Shown: positions 18,201 to 28,323, counted from the stretch's first letter. The stretch is DNA of 64,000 bases from Neisseria sp. 83E34 (GCF_001308015.1 NZ_LGYH01000010.1:1-64000), one strand, 5' to 3'. The notes: a model not told the origin generated them from the sequence alone. Numbers and translations: made by a program.

Positions 18201-19145
18201 ATGTTGATGAAACGTAACCAGAAAACCATTGCAGCCATATTACTCGGTATCGGCTTAACTGCAGCATCTTTACCTGCCGCGGCAAACGATTTAGACGTAC
18301 TCGGCCAATTCCTTGAGCAAAACTTCCCCACCGAGCACGATCCTATCGGCAACTTTATTGCCGAAAACCCTGCACAACAAATCGAAATGCAGGCGGCCAT
18401 GGCAGGTCCATTGCTTTCTTCACAATCTGCTTTGATTATGAATAACAAAACCGGTGAAATTCTGTATCAGAAAAACATGAACCGGGTTATGCCTATTGCA
18501 TCTATTTCCAAGCTGATGTCGGCAATGGTTGTATTGGATGGCGGACAAAACCTGAATGAAGAAATAACCATAACGTCTGACGAGATAGACCGCAGAAAAG
18601 GTACCGGCAGCCGCTTAGCAATAGGCACCACGCTTACCCGCGGCCAGCTGCTGCACTTAAGTCTGATGTCGAGCGAAAACCGTGCCACCCACGCTTTAGG
18701 CCGTACGTATCCGGGCGGCATGAGCGCATTTGTAGCCGATATGAATAAAAAAGCCCAATCTTTAGGCATGACCAACAGCCGTTTCTACGAACCAACTGGC
18801 TTGGATTACCGCAACGTATCGACTGCCAGCGACTTGAGCAAGCTGGTTTCCGCTGCTAGCGGCTACTCAAAAATCCGCCAGCTGAGCACCTCTAACTACA
18901 GCTCGGTGTACACGGCCTCCGGCAAACAAAATTATAAAAATTCCAATGCCTTAGTACGCGAAGGCTCTTGGAATATTGAGTTGCAGAAAACCGGCTACAT
19001 TCGCGAATCCGGTCGCTCCATGGTAGTTAAAGCCAATGTGCAAAAACAACCTGTAACGATTATTCTGTTGAACTCACCTTCATCAGCTACCCGCGTAAAC
19101 GATGCACGACGCATCGAATCTTGGATGAATCAGCGCCCGTCTTAA
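18201..19145 (+). CDS. pbpG: D-alanyl-D-alanine endopeptidase (PBP7-type)
   Basis: A 314-residue periplasmic serine peptidase of the S11 family. It has a signal peptide (IAAILLGIGLTAASLPAAA) and the three catalytic motifs SISK (in IASISKLMSAM), SEN (in LMSSENRATHAL) and KTG (in LQKTGYIRE). It cleaves D-Ala-mDAP cross-links in peptidoglycan. A second ATG two codons inside (18207) is an alternative start. The gene ends at a paired-DUS terminator shared with the convergent apt. Confidence 0.92.
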   Translation: MLMKRNQKTIAAILLGIGLTAASLPAAANDLDVLGQFLEQNFPTEHDPIGNFIAENPAQQIEMQAAMAGPLLSSQSALIMNNKTGEILYQKNMNRVMPIASISKLMSAMVVLDGGQNLNEEITITSDEIDRRKGTGSRLAIGTTLTRGQLLHLSLMSSENRATHALGRTYPGGMSAFVADMNKKAQSLGMTNSRFYEPTGLDYRNVSTASDLSKLVSAASGYSKIRQLSTSNYSSVYTASGKQNYKNSNALVREGSWNIELQKTGYIRESGRSMVVKANVQKQPVTIILLNSPSSATRVNDARRIESWMNQRPS

Positions 19146-19175
19146 AACTCAGTTTTAACCGAGCGGTCTATAAAT

Positions 19176-19214
19176 AATAATGCCTGTCTGAAAAATTTTC
19201 AGACAGGCATTATT
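19176..19214. terminator. Paired-DUS terminator between pbpG and apt
   Basis: DUS 19181-19192 and inverse 19198-19209 with extension AATAATGCC / GGCATTATT and a 5-base loop. It serves two convergent genes. Confidence 0.85.
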
Positions 19215-19238
19215 TATTGCGAGACATGTAAACTAAAC

Positions 19239-19802
19239 TTACATGCATCCTTCATTCTGACACAGGGTAAACAAAGACACTCCGGCATCGCGGATTTTCT
19301 TGCCGCCCGGCAAATCTGTAAACTCCAAAATTGCCGATGCTTCAACCACTTCCGCCCCCAACTTCCGAATCAGCTCGACCCCTGCCAGCATCGTGCCACC
19401 TGTCGCCACCAAATCATCCACCAACAACACCCTTGATCCAGGCTGTACAGCATCGGTGTGTATTTCAACAACAGCCTCGCCATATTCTAAAGAATAGCTT
19501 TGGGAAACCGTTTTAAAAGGCAGCTTGCCTTTTTTGCGAATCGGCACAAAACCCACATTCAACTGATATGCCAGCGCCGCGCCGATAATGAAACCACGGG
19601 CATCCAATCCGGCTACCACATCAATTTTCTGCCCCATATAGCGATACACCAGCAAATCAACCAGCAATCTGAAATACTGCGGACTCTGTAAAACCGGCGT
19701 AATATCGTGAAAAAGAATGCCTTTCTCCGGCCAGTTCGGAATTTTTCTGATTTTCTCGGCCAATTCACGAACACCTATCGCATCAGCATGAGTCAACATC
19801 AT
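19239..19802 (-). CDS. apt: Adenine phosphoribosyltransferase
   Basis: A 187-residue purine salvage enzyme making AMP from adenine and PRPP. The PRPP-binding motif [15 protein letters not shown] is intact, as are the family segments FHDITPVL and [15 protein letters not shown]. The frame opens with two ATG codons in a row; either may be used. It is divergent from gmk by 120 bases. Confidence 0.95.
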   Translation of the reverse strand: MMLTHADAIGVRELAEKIRKIPNWPEKGILFHDITPVLQSPQYFRLLVDLLVYRYMGQKIDVVAGLDARGFIIGAALAYQLNVGFVPIRKKGKLPFKTVSQSYSLEYGEAVVEIHTDAVQPGSRVLLVDDLVATGGTMLAGVELIRKLGAEVVEASAILEFTDLPGGKKIRDAGVSLFTLCQNEGCM

Positions 19803-19922
19803 AGATCCAGTTCCCGTTCAATTAACAAAAACAAATCATTGTAACAAATTTTATGTTTTACTGTCTGAATTCAAATGCCTGCTGTATAATTAATAGATTA
19901 TAAAACCATTTCCCATTCGATT

Positions 19923-20540
19923 ATGCACACCCCCAAAAAAGGCAATATTTTTATTGTGTCCGCCGCTTCCGGCACAGGCAAAACCACCCTGGTTTCCCGT
20001 CTGCTCAACCGTAACAAAGACATCTGCGCTTCCGTTTCACACACCACCCGCCAACCCCGTGAAGGTGAAATCAACGGAAAGCATTACCATTTCGTTGATA
20101 CTTCACAATTCGAACATCTGATCAATCAATCCGCCTTTTTAGAATACGCGAATGTTTTCGGCAACTATTACGGCACCAGCCAAGAAAGTGTTGAGCAACT
20201 GCAAAACCAAGGCTACGACGTGATATTGGAAATCGACGTACAAGGAGCAGAACAAATCCGCCGTGCCTTACCCGAATCCATCAGCATTTTCCTTCTGCCG
20301 CCGTCATTCCAAAGCTTGAGCGACCGTTTGCGGGGCCGGAAAACAGATAGTGAAGAAGTCATTAACAAACGCCTGTCTGAAGCCCGCAATGAAATTGAGC
20401 AGTCACTGCTTTTCGACTATTTAGTCGTCAACGACAATCTGGACGAAGCAGAAAACAACTTGCTGCACATCATCAAATCCAATAGATTAAAGCAATCAAA
20501 TCAAAAACAATTTATCGAAAACCTATTGGAAAATTCTTAA
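19923..20540 (+). CDS. gmk: Guanylate kinase
   Basis: A 205-residue nucleotide kinase turning GMP to GDP. It has the P-loop SAASGTGKTTLV, the GMP-binding segment SVSHTTRQPREGEINGKHY, and the lid motif DRLRGRKTDSEEVI. A DUS variant (CGCCTGTCTGAA, 20370-20381) is embedded and encodes RLSE. A TATAAT at about 19884-19889 fits its -10. It begins the gmk-rpoZ-rsh series, the same order as in many proteobacteria. Confidence 0.95.
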   Translation: MHTPKKGNIFIVSAASGTGKTTLVSRLLNRNKDICASVSHTTRQPREGEINGKHYHFVDTSQFEHLINQSAFLEYANVFGNYYGTSQESVEQLQNQGYDVILEIDVQGAEQIRRALPESISIFLLPPSFQSLSDRLRGRKTDSEEVINKRLSEARNEIEQSLLFDYLVVNDNLDEAENNLLHIIKSNRLKQSNQKQFIENLLENS

Positions 20541-20613
20541 AATTTAGCGACAATATTTACACTATACTTTAATCAAAATTTTTTATTTATCTTAATATCA
20601 GGAAAGAAACGAC

Positions 20614-20820
20614 ATGGCCCGTATCACAGTAGAAGACTGTATCAGCAAAATCCCCAATCACTTCGATTTAACCTTGGCAGCAGCGCGCCGCGCACGCCAA
20701 CTGGAAAACGGTACGGCTCCTTTGGTCGAAGACATCCGCAACAACAAAGCTACCGTTACCGCACTGCGTGAAATCGCTGCAGGCCAAATTACCGCCGATA
20801 TTCTAAAGCGTAACAAATAA
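20614..20820 (+). CDS. rpoZ: RNA polymerase omega subunit
   Basis: A 68-residue protein with the classic omega start [21 protein letters not shown] and the segment [10 protein letters not shown]. It assists RNA polymerase assembly and contributes to a ppGpp site. A good Shine-Dalgarno (AGGAAAG) precedes the ATG. It lies 11 bases before rsh. Confidence 0.96.
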   Translation: MARITVEDCISKIPNHFDLTLAAARRARQLENGTAPLVEDIRNNKATVTALREIAAGQITADILKRNK

Positions 20821-20831
20821 CAGGCATTGCC

Positions 20832-22988
20832 ATGTCCGCGCCCAAACCAACCGCCCCTTACGACAAACTAACCGCCGAAGCCCGTACCCTCCTGTTCCGT
20901 ACCGCGGCTTATTTAGGCAAAGAAGAGCTGGTTCAACTTGAAAAAGCTTGCGCCTACGCTTTTCATGCCCATGACGGTCAAACCCGTAAAAGCGGCGAAC
21001 CTTACATCACCCATCCGATTGCCGTGACCACCGAGCTGGCCAAATGGCATATGGATTTACAAACCCTGTGCGCGGGCTTAATGCATGACGTTTTAGAAGA
21101 CACAGGCACCACAAAAGCCGAACTTGCGGAAGAATTCGGCGACACCATTGCAGATATGGTAGACGGTTTATCCAAATTGGAAAAGCTTGAATACGGCAGC
21201 GCAGCCGAACATCAAGCGGAAAGTTTCCGCAAACTCATCTTGGCAATGACCAAAGACATCCGTGTGATTATCGTCAAACTGTCTGACCGTCTGCACAATA
21301 TGCGCACGCTCGGCTCCATGCGTCCCGACAAACGCCGGCGCATTGCCAATGAGACACTCGAAATCCATGCACCGATTGCCAACAGAATCGGCCTGAACAA
21401 TGCTTACCGCGAACTTCAGGATTTATCTTTTCAAAATATTTACCCCAACCGCTACGAAGCGCTCCGCAAAGCCATGAGCGCATTCAGGCGTGATCACCAT
21501 GATGTAGTCGGTAAAGTGCTGAGCGCCTTCAGCCAGCGCCTAGTCAGCGCCAATATCGAAGCACAAATCAAAGGCCGCGAAAAAAACCTATACAGCATTT
21601 ATCAAAAGATGCGCAACAAAAACATTCGCTTCGACGAAGTAATGGATATTTACGGCTTTCGCGTGATTGTGAACAACATTCCTGCTTGTTACGCTGCTCT
21701 GGGCGCATTACACCAACTTTACAAACCGAAACCAGGCAAAATCAAAGACTATATCGCAATCCCGAAAAGCAACGGCTACCAAAGCCTCCACACAACACTT
21801 ACCGGCCCCTACGGCCTGCCTATTGAAGTGCAAATCCGCACGCGCGAGATGGAAGCCGTAGCCGAAGGCGGCGTGGCCAGCCACTGGGCTTACAAATCAG
21901 GCGATGACAAGCTCGACCAAGCCACCATAAACACCAATACATGGCTGCAAAATATTCTAGATTTACAATCGCGCAGTGCCAGCGCAACCGAATTTTTAGA
22001 GCATGTAAAAGTCGATCTATTCCCCAACGAAGTTTACATCTTCACACCCAAAGGCAAGATTATCGTATTGCCCAAAGGCGCTACACCGATTGACTTTGCC
22101 TACACCGTACACACCGATGTCGGCCACCGCTGTATTGCCGCCCGTATCAACAAAGTAGCCATGCCGCTGCGTACCAAACTGAAAACAGGCGATACGGTAG
22201 AAATCATCACTTCCGAGCAGGCCCGCCCGAGTGCTGCGTGGCTCAATTTCGCTGTTTCAAGCCGCGCGCGCAGCGCCATCCGAAACTATATTAAAAATAT
22301 GAACCGCCAAGATGCTATCCTGCTTGGTGAAAACCTGCTGCAAAAAGCACTCTCCAGCCTGCTGCCGCAAAACGTACTCCTGTCTGAAGAGTTGAAAGAA
22401 AAATATCTTGCCGATTTAAACAATCAACAAACTACTTTTGAAGACGTTTTATATAATGTCGGCATGGGACACACCCTGCCCGCCTCCGTAGCCATGCATA
22501 TTGCTGAACTGGCCGGCAAGCATTTCGGCGATGAGGTAAAACTCAGCCCGATTAAAATCAGCGGCAACGAAACCGGTCGTGTGCATTTAGGCCAATGTTG
22601 CAACCCTATTCCGGGTGATGCAATCAAAGCTTTAATCATCAAAGATCAGGGCATGATTATTCACCGCGATACCTGCCCCAACATCTTAAAAGCCGATCCA
22701 GACCAGCAACTTGACGCTGATTGGGACGCTATCCAAAACCGTACCTACCGCACCAATATTTTAGTTGCATCAGAAGACACCCACGGCCTGCTGGCAGCTA
22801 TGGCACAAGCACTTTCCGGTGAAGGTGCGGATATTGAAGCCGTTGAAACCCCGTCTCAAAGCCAAGCCGGCATCGAAGGGTTTATTGAATTCAAATTCCG
22901 AATAAAAACCAAAGACTTGGCTCAACTTAACCGAATCATCCATGCCTTACACCATATCCCGCAAGTCCGCCGTGTGACCCGCGTGTAA
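20832..22988 (+). CDS. spoT: Bifunctional (p)ppGpp synthetase/hydrolase (RelA/SpoT homologue)
   Basis: A 718-residue stringent response enzyme. The N-terminal HD hydrolase domain is intact (GLMHDVLEDT, with the HD pair, and VKLSDRLHNMRT). The synthetase domain follows (about residues 230-340, YGFRVIV and KDYIAIPKSNGYQSLHTT), then TGS (VDLFPNEVYIFTPKG), the zinc-finger/RIS region (HLGQCCNPIPGD) and a C-terminal ACT domain. Both catalytic centres look functional. It is probably co-transcribed with rpoZ. A DUS-like CTCCTGTCTGAA near 22377 encodes LLSE. Confidence 0.95.
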   Translation: MSAPKPTAPYDKLTAEARTLLFRTAAYLGKEELVQLEKACAYAFHAHDGQTRKSGEPYITHPIAVTTELAKWHMDLQTLCAGLMHDVLEDTGTTKAELAEEFGDTIADMVDGLSKLEKLEYGSAAEHQAESFRKLILAMTKDIRVIIVKLSDRLHNMRTLGSMRPDKRRRIANETLEIHAPIANRIGLNNAYRELQDLSFQNIYPNRYEALRKAMSAFRRDHHDVVGKVLSAFSQRLVSANIEAQIKGREKNLYSIYQKMRNKNIRFDEVMDIYGFRVIVNNIPACYAALGALHQLYKPKPGKIKDYIAIPKSNGYQSLHTTLTGPYGLPIEVQIRTREMEAVAEGGVASHWAYKSGDDKLDQATINTNTWLQNILDLQSRSASATEFLEHVKVDLFPNEVYIFTPKGKIIVLPKGATPIDFAYTVHTDVGHRCIAARINKVAMPLRTKLKTGDTVEIITSEQARPSAAWLNFAVSSRARSAIRNYIKNMNRQDAILLGENLLQKALSSLLPQNVLLSEELKEKYLADLNNQQTTFEDVLYNVGMGHTLPASVAMHIAELAGKHFGDEVKLSPIKISGNETGRVHLGQCCNPIPGDAIKALIIKDQGMIIHRDTCPNILKADPDQQLDADWDAIQNRTYRTNILVASEDTHGLLAAMAQALSGEGADIEAVETPSQSQAGIEGFIEFKFRIKTKDLAQLNRIIHALHHIPQVRRVTRV

Positions 22989-23036
22989 ACACTCATTGAC
23001 AAGGCAAACATTTTTTAAGATAATCACATGATTTTC

Positions 23037-23157
23037 CAGCCTGTATTACTACAGGCTGATTATTTTCCGCCTGCGGCTAAAGCGGCAGGCATGGTTAGGA
23101 GGTGATGTTTACATCACGGCGCGTATCCCCGCCCCGCAAGCTGCGAAACCGAGATAC
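23037..23157 (+). ncRNA. Structured leader RNA ahead of rpsU (predicted)
   Basis: Four hairpins follow each other between rsh and rpsU. Hairpin A is CAGCCTGTA/TACAGGCTG (23037-23058), a perfect 9-base stem that may also end rsh transcription. B is GCCTGC/GCAGGC (23069-23090). C is GTGATG/CATCAC (23102-23117). D is GTATC/GATAC (23123-23157) with inner CGCA/TGCG. AGGAGGTGAT (23097-23106) is a 10-base full complement of the 16S anti-Shine-Dalgarno sequence and is half buried in hairpin C. I know of no matching named RNA family. Confidence 0.45.
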
Positions 23158-23239
23158 ACCATACTAAATTATCCAAACTGCCCATCAATCATCCGGCGCA
23201 GTTTTACCCGAACAATATAACTTGATACTAGGAAATAAA

Positions 23240-23452
23240 ATGCCTGCTATTCGTGTAAAAGAAAACGAACCTTTTGAAGTTGCCATGCGCCGTTTCAAAC
23301 GCGCTGTAGAAAAAACCGGATTGTTAACTGAGCTGCGCGCCCGCGAAGCTTACGAAAAGCCAACTACTGAGCGTAAACGCAAAAAAGCGGCGGCAGTTAA
23401 ACGCCTGCAAAAACGCCTGCGCAGCCAACAGCTGCCTCCTAAAATGTATTAA
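23240..23452 (+). CDS. rpsU: 30S ribosomal protein S21
   Basis: A 70-residue bS21 protein starting [21 protein letters not shown], with the basic C-terminal tail. The ATG at 23240 follows a clean AGGAAATAAA; an upstream in-frame start at 23222 is rejected. S21 sits near the anti-Shine-Dalgarno region of 16S rRNA. It leads the rpsU-yqeY-dnaG-rpoD series (macromolecular synthesis cluster with yqeY inserted) and ends in a strong terminator. Confidence 0.97.
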   Translation: MPAIRVKENEPFEVAMRRFKRAVEKTGLLTELRAREAYEKPTTERKRKKAAAVKRLQKRLRSQQLPPKMY

Positions 23453-23476
23453 GCCGATTTAATACATCACGAAAAT

Positions 23477-23509
23477 AAAAACACCGGGAACTGTTTTTCG
23501 GTGTTTTTA
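23477..23509 (+). terminator. rpsU terminator
   Basis: AAAAACACCG (23477-23486) pairs with CGGTGTTTTT (23499-23508) and is followed by a short T run. Confidence 0.8.
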
Positions 23510-23519
23510 GCATTTAGAA

Positions 23520-23531
23520 TGCCTGTCTGAA
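23520..23531 (+). repeat. DNA uptake sequence, single
   Basis: Exact TGCCTGTCTGAA, 20 bases ahead of the yqeY start. Confidence 0.9.
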
Positions 23532-23551
23532 AACACTCAACGAAAGCCCGA

Positions 23552-23998
23552 ATGATGACTTTAAAAGCCCGTCTTTCCGAAGACATGAAAACAGCCATGC
23601 GCGCCAAAGACCAAGTGTCGCTGTCAACCATCCGCTTAATCAATGCCGCCATCAAACAGTTTGAAGTGGATGAACGCACCGAAGCGGACGACACAAAAAT
23701 CACAGCCATTCTGAGCAAAATGATCAAGCAGCGCAAAGATTCGGCCAAAATTTACACCGACGCAGGCCGCGCCGATTTGGCAGACAAAGAAACTGCCGAA
23801 ATCAACGTATTAAACCGTTATCTGCCTGAAATGATGAGCGCCGAAGAAATTCAAGCCGCCGTTGACGCCGCGGTAACGCAAACCGGTGCGGCAAGCATGG
23901 CCGATATGGGTAAAGTAATGGGGTTATTGAAAACTTCTCTTGTCGGCAAAGCCGACATGGGCGAAGTCAATAAAATCCTTAAAGCCCGTTTAAGCTGA
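23552..23998 (+). CDS. GatB/YqeY domain protein
   Basis: A 148-residue YqeY-like protein (LKARLSEDMKTAMRAKD, then LRLINAAIKQFEVDERTE in similar form, and KAEINVLNRYLPEMMS-type helices). The C-terminal YqeY domain is related to the tRNA-recognising tail of GatB; its cellular role is unclear. The start has two ATG codons in a row (23552, 23555). It lies between rpsU and dnaG, as in many Betaproteobacteria. Confidence 0.9.
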   Translation: MMTLKARLSEDMKTAMRAKDQVSLSTIRLINAAIKQFEVDERTEADDTKITAILSKMIKQRKDSAKIYTDAGRADLADKETAEINVLNRYLPEMMSAEEIQAAVDAAVTQTGAASMADMGKVMGLLKTSLVGKADMGEVNKILKARLS

Positions 23999-24007
23999 TT
24001 GATTTTT

Positions 24008-24050
24008 TTCAGACAGGCATTAAACAATGTAAGGGCAATGCCTGTCTGAA
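24008..24050. repeat. Inverted DUS pair between yqeY and dnaG
   Basis: Inverse DUS 24008-24019 and DUS 24039-24050 with a 19-base loop, just ahead of the dnaG start (24068). It could act as a terminator of yqeY transcripts. Confidence 0.8.
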
Positions 24051-24067
24051 ACGCACTCTACCTCACC

Positions 24068-25846
24068 ATGATTCCATCCGACTTCATTGACGAGCTGCTT
24101 GCCAAAGTTGATATCGTAGACATCATCGACGAACATGTGCCCCTCAAAAAAGGCGGGGCAAACTATATGGCTTGCTGCCCGTTTCATAAAGAAAAATCCC
24201 CCTCATTTTCCGTGAGCCCCTCCAAACAGTTTTACCACTGTTTCGGCTGCGGCGCCCACGGTTCGGCTATTGGTTTTATCATGGAATACCAAGGCTTGAG
24301 CTTCACAGAGGCCGTGCAATTTCTGGCAGACCGCGTCGGCATGACCGTACCCCGCACCAAAGGCCAAGCCGACAATCCCGAAAAGCGTGCCGAACGCAAA
24401 AAAAAGCAGCAAACCCTCGAAGAAACCACCCAAGCTTGCGCAGATTTTTACCGTGCACAACTCAAGCTTTACCCGACAGCACAGTCCTATCTTCAACAAC
24501 GCGGCCTAAACTCTGAAATCATCGAGCATTACAGCTTGGGCTACGCGCCGGAAGGCTGGCAGCCACTGGCTCAAGTGTTCCAGCCATACCCAAACACCGC
24601 ACTCATCGATAGCGGCATGGTTATCGAAAACGAAGGCAAACATTACGACCGCTTCCGCCACCGGATCATGTTTCCCATACGCGACACGCGCGGGCAAATC
24701 ATCGGTTTCGGCGGCCGCGTACTGGATGATTCCAAACCCAAATATCTTAACTCCCCCGACACACCCCTGTTTGATAAAGGCAAAAACCTGTACGGCCTCT
24801 ACGAAGGCCGCGCAGCCATCAAAGATGCCGGTCGCATTCTGGTAGTAGAAGGCTACATGGACGTGGTTGCCCTCGCCCAATTCGGCATAGGCTACAGCGT
24901 CGCCTCACTAGGCACATCCACCACCTCGGAACATGTAAAACTTCTGATGCGCCAAACCGACAGCATCTATTTCTGTTTCGATGGCGATGCAGCAGGCCGC
25001 AAAGCCGCATGGCGTGCACTTGAAAACGCACTGCCCCAACTGAAAGACGATAAATCGCTTCATTTTCTTTTCCTGCCCGAACAACACGATCCTGACAGCT
25101 ATGTTCGGGAATTTGGTAAAGCCAAATTTGAAGATGCCCTTATCCATCAAAGCAAACCCCTGTCTGAATACATTTGGGATGCCTTGACCGAAACGCTCGA
25201 CTTGCGCACCCAAGAAGGCAAAGCCGAACTCGTAAAAACCAGCGCGCCCCTGCTTGCCCAAATCAATGCGCCCGCATTAAGCTTTCTGCTCAAACAAAAA
25301 TTAAGCGACCTAGTCGGCATCGACCCTGCCAATCTTGCCCAACTGCTCGGGCAAGAAGCACCTAAACGCCAAGTCAAGCAAAAAAGCTATAAGCTCCCCG
25401 CAGGCACTGCCCGCCAGCCGCAAATGGCAACCCTCGCACAAAAACAAATCCGTGCTCTACTTGCCAACCCCGAGTGGGCAGAACACATACACCTCCCTGA
25501 ATATTTGCCGCTCACAGGCGATTTGGCCTGTCTGGCAAACATAGCCGAGACCATTAAAAACAACCCGCACATCACCAACAGCGCCCATATTTTCGAACAC
25601 ATGCGCGGCGGCCCTTATGAAACCGTTTTAGTCAATATTTTCCGAAACAGCGAATATGATGCCGAACCCGACACCATAAGCAAAGAAAGCCAGCAAGAAT
25701 TCAAACAAGGCATGGCCAAACTCTTGAACGAATTTCACTCCGCCCAAATCGACGCCCTAAAAGCCAAAAGCAGCACCAGCGGCCTTAATGACGCAGAGAA
25801 AAAACTTTTGTTGAACTTATTAGTACAAAAACAGCACCAAGCATAG
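24068..25846 (+). CDS. dnaG: DNA primase
   Basis: A 592-residue primase that makes RNA primers for replication. The N-terminal zinc ribbon is intact (CPFHKEKSPSFSVSP, FYHCFGCGAHG). The catalytic core has the FGGRVLDDSKPKYLNSP segment and the TOPRIM motif VVEGYMDVVALAQFG with FCFDGDAAGRKAA. The C-terminal DnaB-binding region begins at about residue 430. A DUS-like CCCCTGTCTGAA near 25157 encodes PLSE. Confidence 0.96.
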   Translation: MIPSDFIDELLAKVDIVDIIDEHVPLKKGGANYMACCPFHKEKSPSFSVSPSKQFYHCFGCGAHGSAIGFIMEYQGLSFTEAVQFLADRVGMTVPRTKGQADNPEKRAERKKKQQTLEETTQACADFYRAQLKLYPTAQSYLQQRGLNSEIIEHYSLGYAPEGWQPLAQVFQPYPNTALIDSGMVIENEGKHYDRFRHRIMFPIRDTRGQIIGFGGRVLDDSKPKYLNSPDTPLFDKGKNLYGLYEGRAAIKDAGRILVVEGYMDVVALAQFGIGYSVASLGTSTTSEHVKLLMRQTDSIYFCFDGDAAGRKAAWRALENALPQLKDDKSLHFLFLPEQHDPDSYVREFGKAKFEDALIHQSKPLSEYIWDALTETLDLRTQEGKAELVKTSAPLLAQINAPALSFLLKQKLSDLVGIDPANLAQLLGQEAPKRQVKQKSYKLPAGTARQPQMATLAQKQIRALLANPEWAEHIHLPEYLPLTGDLACLANIAETIKNNPHITNSAHIFEHMRGGPYETVLVNIFRNSEYDAEPDTISKESQQEFKQGMAKLLNEFHSAQIDALKAKSSTSGLNDAEKKLLLNLLVQKQHQA

Positions 25847-26324
25847 ACACAGCAACAACAAGCTTGAAGCCTGTCTGAAAAACACCCTCAAATATTTTCA
25901 CAACCCTATTTGGTGGAGTAACACAACCAAACAAAAACCATCCATAGCGATAAAACCGAAAATTTCATACTTCACTGCCGTTTCTAGTTCTACTATTTAA
26001 ACAGCCCTCAAATCGGCACTTTGTATGAAACATGCATTTCACAGCTCTGCCACATAAAAACCTTCTATTTCAGACAAGCCTTATCTTGTTGGAGCAAAAA
26101 GATTTTTATATAATACTGGCTTTTTTCCGCCACACGCTTGCAATCGCAGCAGACATCCCCATTTAAAAGCGGAACAATAAATTCCACCGCCTGAAAGCAG
26201 ATGATGCTATAGCAGGCAAAAATGACGATTATCAAAAATCCGCCGAACCCTATCCCAGCTGCACAAACAAAGCAGAATACCCATTTTCGCGTGCGGATGC
26301 CGACCGAACATACCGAGACTGATA
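25847..26324 (+). other. Intergenic region dnaG-rpoD
   Basis: No gene is seen in 478 bases. A DUS variant AGCCTGTCTGAA lies at 25868-25879 and a decayed TTCAGACAAGC at 26069. The rpoD promoter is listed separately. A short open frame running into rpoD from 26222 has no sign of being real. Confidence 0.6.
26087..26115 (+). promoter_or_regulatory. rpoD promoter
   Basis: TTGTTG (26087-26092), exactly 17 bases, and a perfect TATAAT (26110-26115), about 210 bases ahead of the rpoD start. The leader would be long. Confidence 0.65.
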
Positions 26325-28280
26325 ATGACCAACCAACACAACAACATTCAAGACTCCGAAAACGAAGAACGCGACGACAACCGTCCGCTCACGCCGGAAG
26401 AGCAGCGCGCCCGCCTGCGCCAGCTCATTATCATGGGTAAAGACCGCGGCTATATCACCTACGCGGAAATCAACGACGCCTTGCCCGATGATATGTCTGA
26501 CGCCGAGCAAATCGACAACATCGTCAACATGATTCAAGGCTTGGGCATTCAAGTTACCGAAGAAGCGCCCGACGCCGACACCTTGTTGATGAACGACAAC
26601 AGCACAGGCATTACCGATGATGACGCCGTAGAAGAAGCCGAAGCCGCCCTCTCAAGCGCCGATTCAGAATTCGGCCGGACCACCGATCCCGTGCGTATGT
26701 ATATGCGTGAGATGGGGCAAGTGGATCTGCTCACCCGGGAAGACGAAATCATCATCGCCAAAAAAATCGAAAACGCCCTGAAAAACATGATTCAGGCCAT
26801 CTCTGCCTGCCCAGGCTCCATTGCCGAAATTCTGGCACTGATTGAGCAGGTGCGTAATGATGAAATCAAAGTGGATGAAGCCGTTGAAGCCATTATTGAC
26901 CCGAACGAAGTGCTGCTCAACGAACTGGGGCTGGGCCATTTGGAAACTGCTGCTACCGATTCAAACGAAGAGAGCAACGAGGACGAAGCAGAAGAAGATT
27001 CCGAAGATGAAGATGAAGAAGACAATAGCGGCACGCTGGAAAACACCAACTTGGAAGAGTTGAAGCAGAAAGTGCTCGAACATTTCGACGGCATCAATGA
27101 AAGCTACGAAAAAATGATTGCTGCGCTCGACAAATACGACAGCAAACATCCCAAGTATCTGGAGCACCGCGATGCCATCGCCAACAAACTGCTGGAAGTG
27201 CGTTTCTCCACACGCCAAATCGAAAACCTCAGCAGCAACCTGCGCAACAATGTTGATCAAATCCGCAAGCTTGAGCGTGAAATTCGCGACATCTGCTTAG
27301 ACCGCGTACATATGGACCGCGATTACTTCATCGCATCTTTCCTGCCCAACACTACCAATTTGGACTGGGTGGGCGAAGAAATCAACAAAAACCGCGTTTG
27401 GAGCGATGCATTAAGCCGCTTCCAACATGCCATTCTGGAAAAACAAACCGAAATGGCCGGAATGGAAAAGCAGGCGCGCATTTCGATTGACGAATTAAAA
27501 GAAATCAACAAAAACATGGTGGTAAGCGAAAAAGAAACCGCCGCTGCCAAACAGGAAATGATTCAAGCCAACTTACGTTTGGTGATTTCGATTGCGAAAA
27601 AATACACCAACCGCGGCTTACAATTCCTTGATCTGATTCAAGAAGGCAATATCGGCTTGATGAAGGCGGTGGATAAATTCGAATACCGCCGCGGCTATAA
27701 GTTTTCCACTTATGCAACATGGTGGATACGCCAAGCCATTACTCGTTCGATTGCCGACCAGGCGCGTACCATCCGCATTCCCGTTCATATGATTGAAACC
27801 ATCAACAAAATGAACCGGATTGCCCGCCAATATCTGCAAGATAACGGCGAAGAGCCTGATTCTGCGAAACTGGCCGAATTAATGGAAATGCCGGAAGACA
27901 AAATCCGCAAAATCATGAAAATCGCCAAAGAGCCGATCTCTATGGAAACACCGATTGGCGATGACGATGATTCACATCTGGGCGACTTCATTGAAGACAT
28001 TAACAACGTTGCGCCTTCCGATGCGGCCATGTATTCGAGCCTGCGCGAAGTAACCAAAGATGTATTGGAAAGCCTCACGCCGCGCGAAGCGAAAGTATTG
28101 CGTATGCGCTTCGGTATCGACATGAACACCGACCACACGCTTGAAGAAGTAGGCAAGCAGTTTGACGTAACCCGCGAACGCATCCGTCAGATTGAAGCCA
28201 AAGCCCTTCGCAAACTCCGCCATCCAACCCGCAGCGACCGCTTGAAAAGCTTCTTGGATAGCGAAGAAGGCAAACAATAG
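26325..28280 (+). CDS. rpoD: RNA polymerase sigma-70 factor
   Basis: A 651-residue primary sigma factor. Region 1.1 is near the N-terminus ([25 protein letters not shown]), region 1.2 at about 120 ([21 protein letters not shown]). A non-conserved insert holds a very acidic run at about residues 213-235. Regions 2.1-2.4 ([22 protein letters not shown], then [18 protein letters not shown]) and 4.2 ([23 protein letters not shown]) are intact. It ends the rpsU-yqeY-dnaG-rpoD series and has its own promoter and terminator. Confidence 0.97.
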   Translation: MTNQHNNIQDSENEERDDNRPLTPEEQRARLRQLIIMGKDRGYITYAEINDALPDDMSDAEQIDNIVNMIQGLGIQVTEEAPDADTLLMNDNSTGITDDDAVEEAEAALSSADSEFGRTTDPVRMYMREMGQVDLLTREDEIIIAKKIENALKNMIQAISACPGSIAEILALIEQVRNDEIKVDEAVEAIIDPNEVLLNELGLGHLETAATDSNEESNEDEAEEDSEDEDEEDNSGTLENTNLEELKQKVLEHFDGINESYEKMIAALDKYDSKHPKYLEHRDAIANKLLEVRFSTRQIENLSSNLRNNVDQIRKLEREIRDICLDRVHMDRDYFIASFLPNTTNLDWVGEEINKNRVWSDALSRFQHAILEKQTEMAGMEKQARISIDELKEINKNMVVSEKETAAAKQEMIQANLRLVISIAKKYTNRGLQFLDLIQEGNIGLMKAVDKFEYRRGYKFSTYATWWIRQAITRSIADQARTIRIPVHMIETINKMNRIARQYLQDNGEEPDSAKLAELMEMPEDKIRKIMKIAKEPISMETPIGDDDDSHLGDFIEDINNVAPSDAAMYSSLREVTKDVLESLTPREAKVLRMRFGIDMNTDHTLEEVGKQFDVTRERIRQIEAKALRKLRHPTRSDRLKSFLDSEEGKQ

Positions 28281-28290
28281 TGCCTATCTG

Positions 28291-28323
28291 AAAAAAAGCG
28301 CAAATCCAATTTGCGCTTTTTTA
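28291..28323 (+). terminator. rpoD terminator
   Basis: AAAGCGCAAAT pairs with ATTTGCGCTTT and is followed by T6. A decayed DUS (TGCCTATCTGAA, one mismatch, 28281-28292) stands at its base. Confidence 0.85.

Noticed and set aside
23075-23165. tRNA-like look of the region ahead of rpsU (ends near ACACCA)
   Set aside because: No T-loop consensus and no cloverleaf pairing; it is better described as a series of hairpins.
26222-26440. Open frame that overlaps the rpoD start
   Set aside because: It reads the rpoD coding region in another frame and turns into Arg/Pro/His-rich sequence, typical of an out-of-frame shadow.
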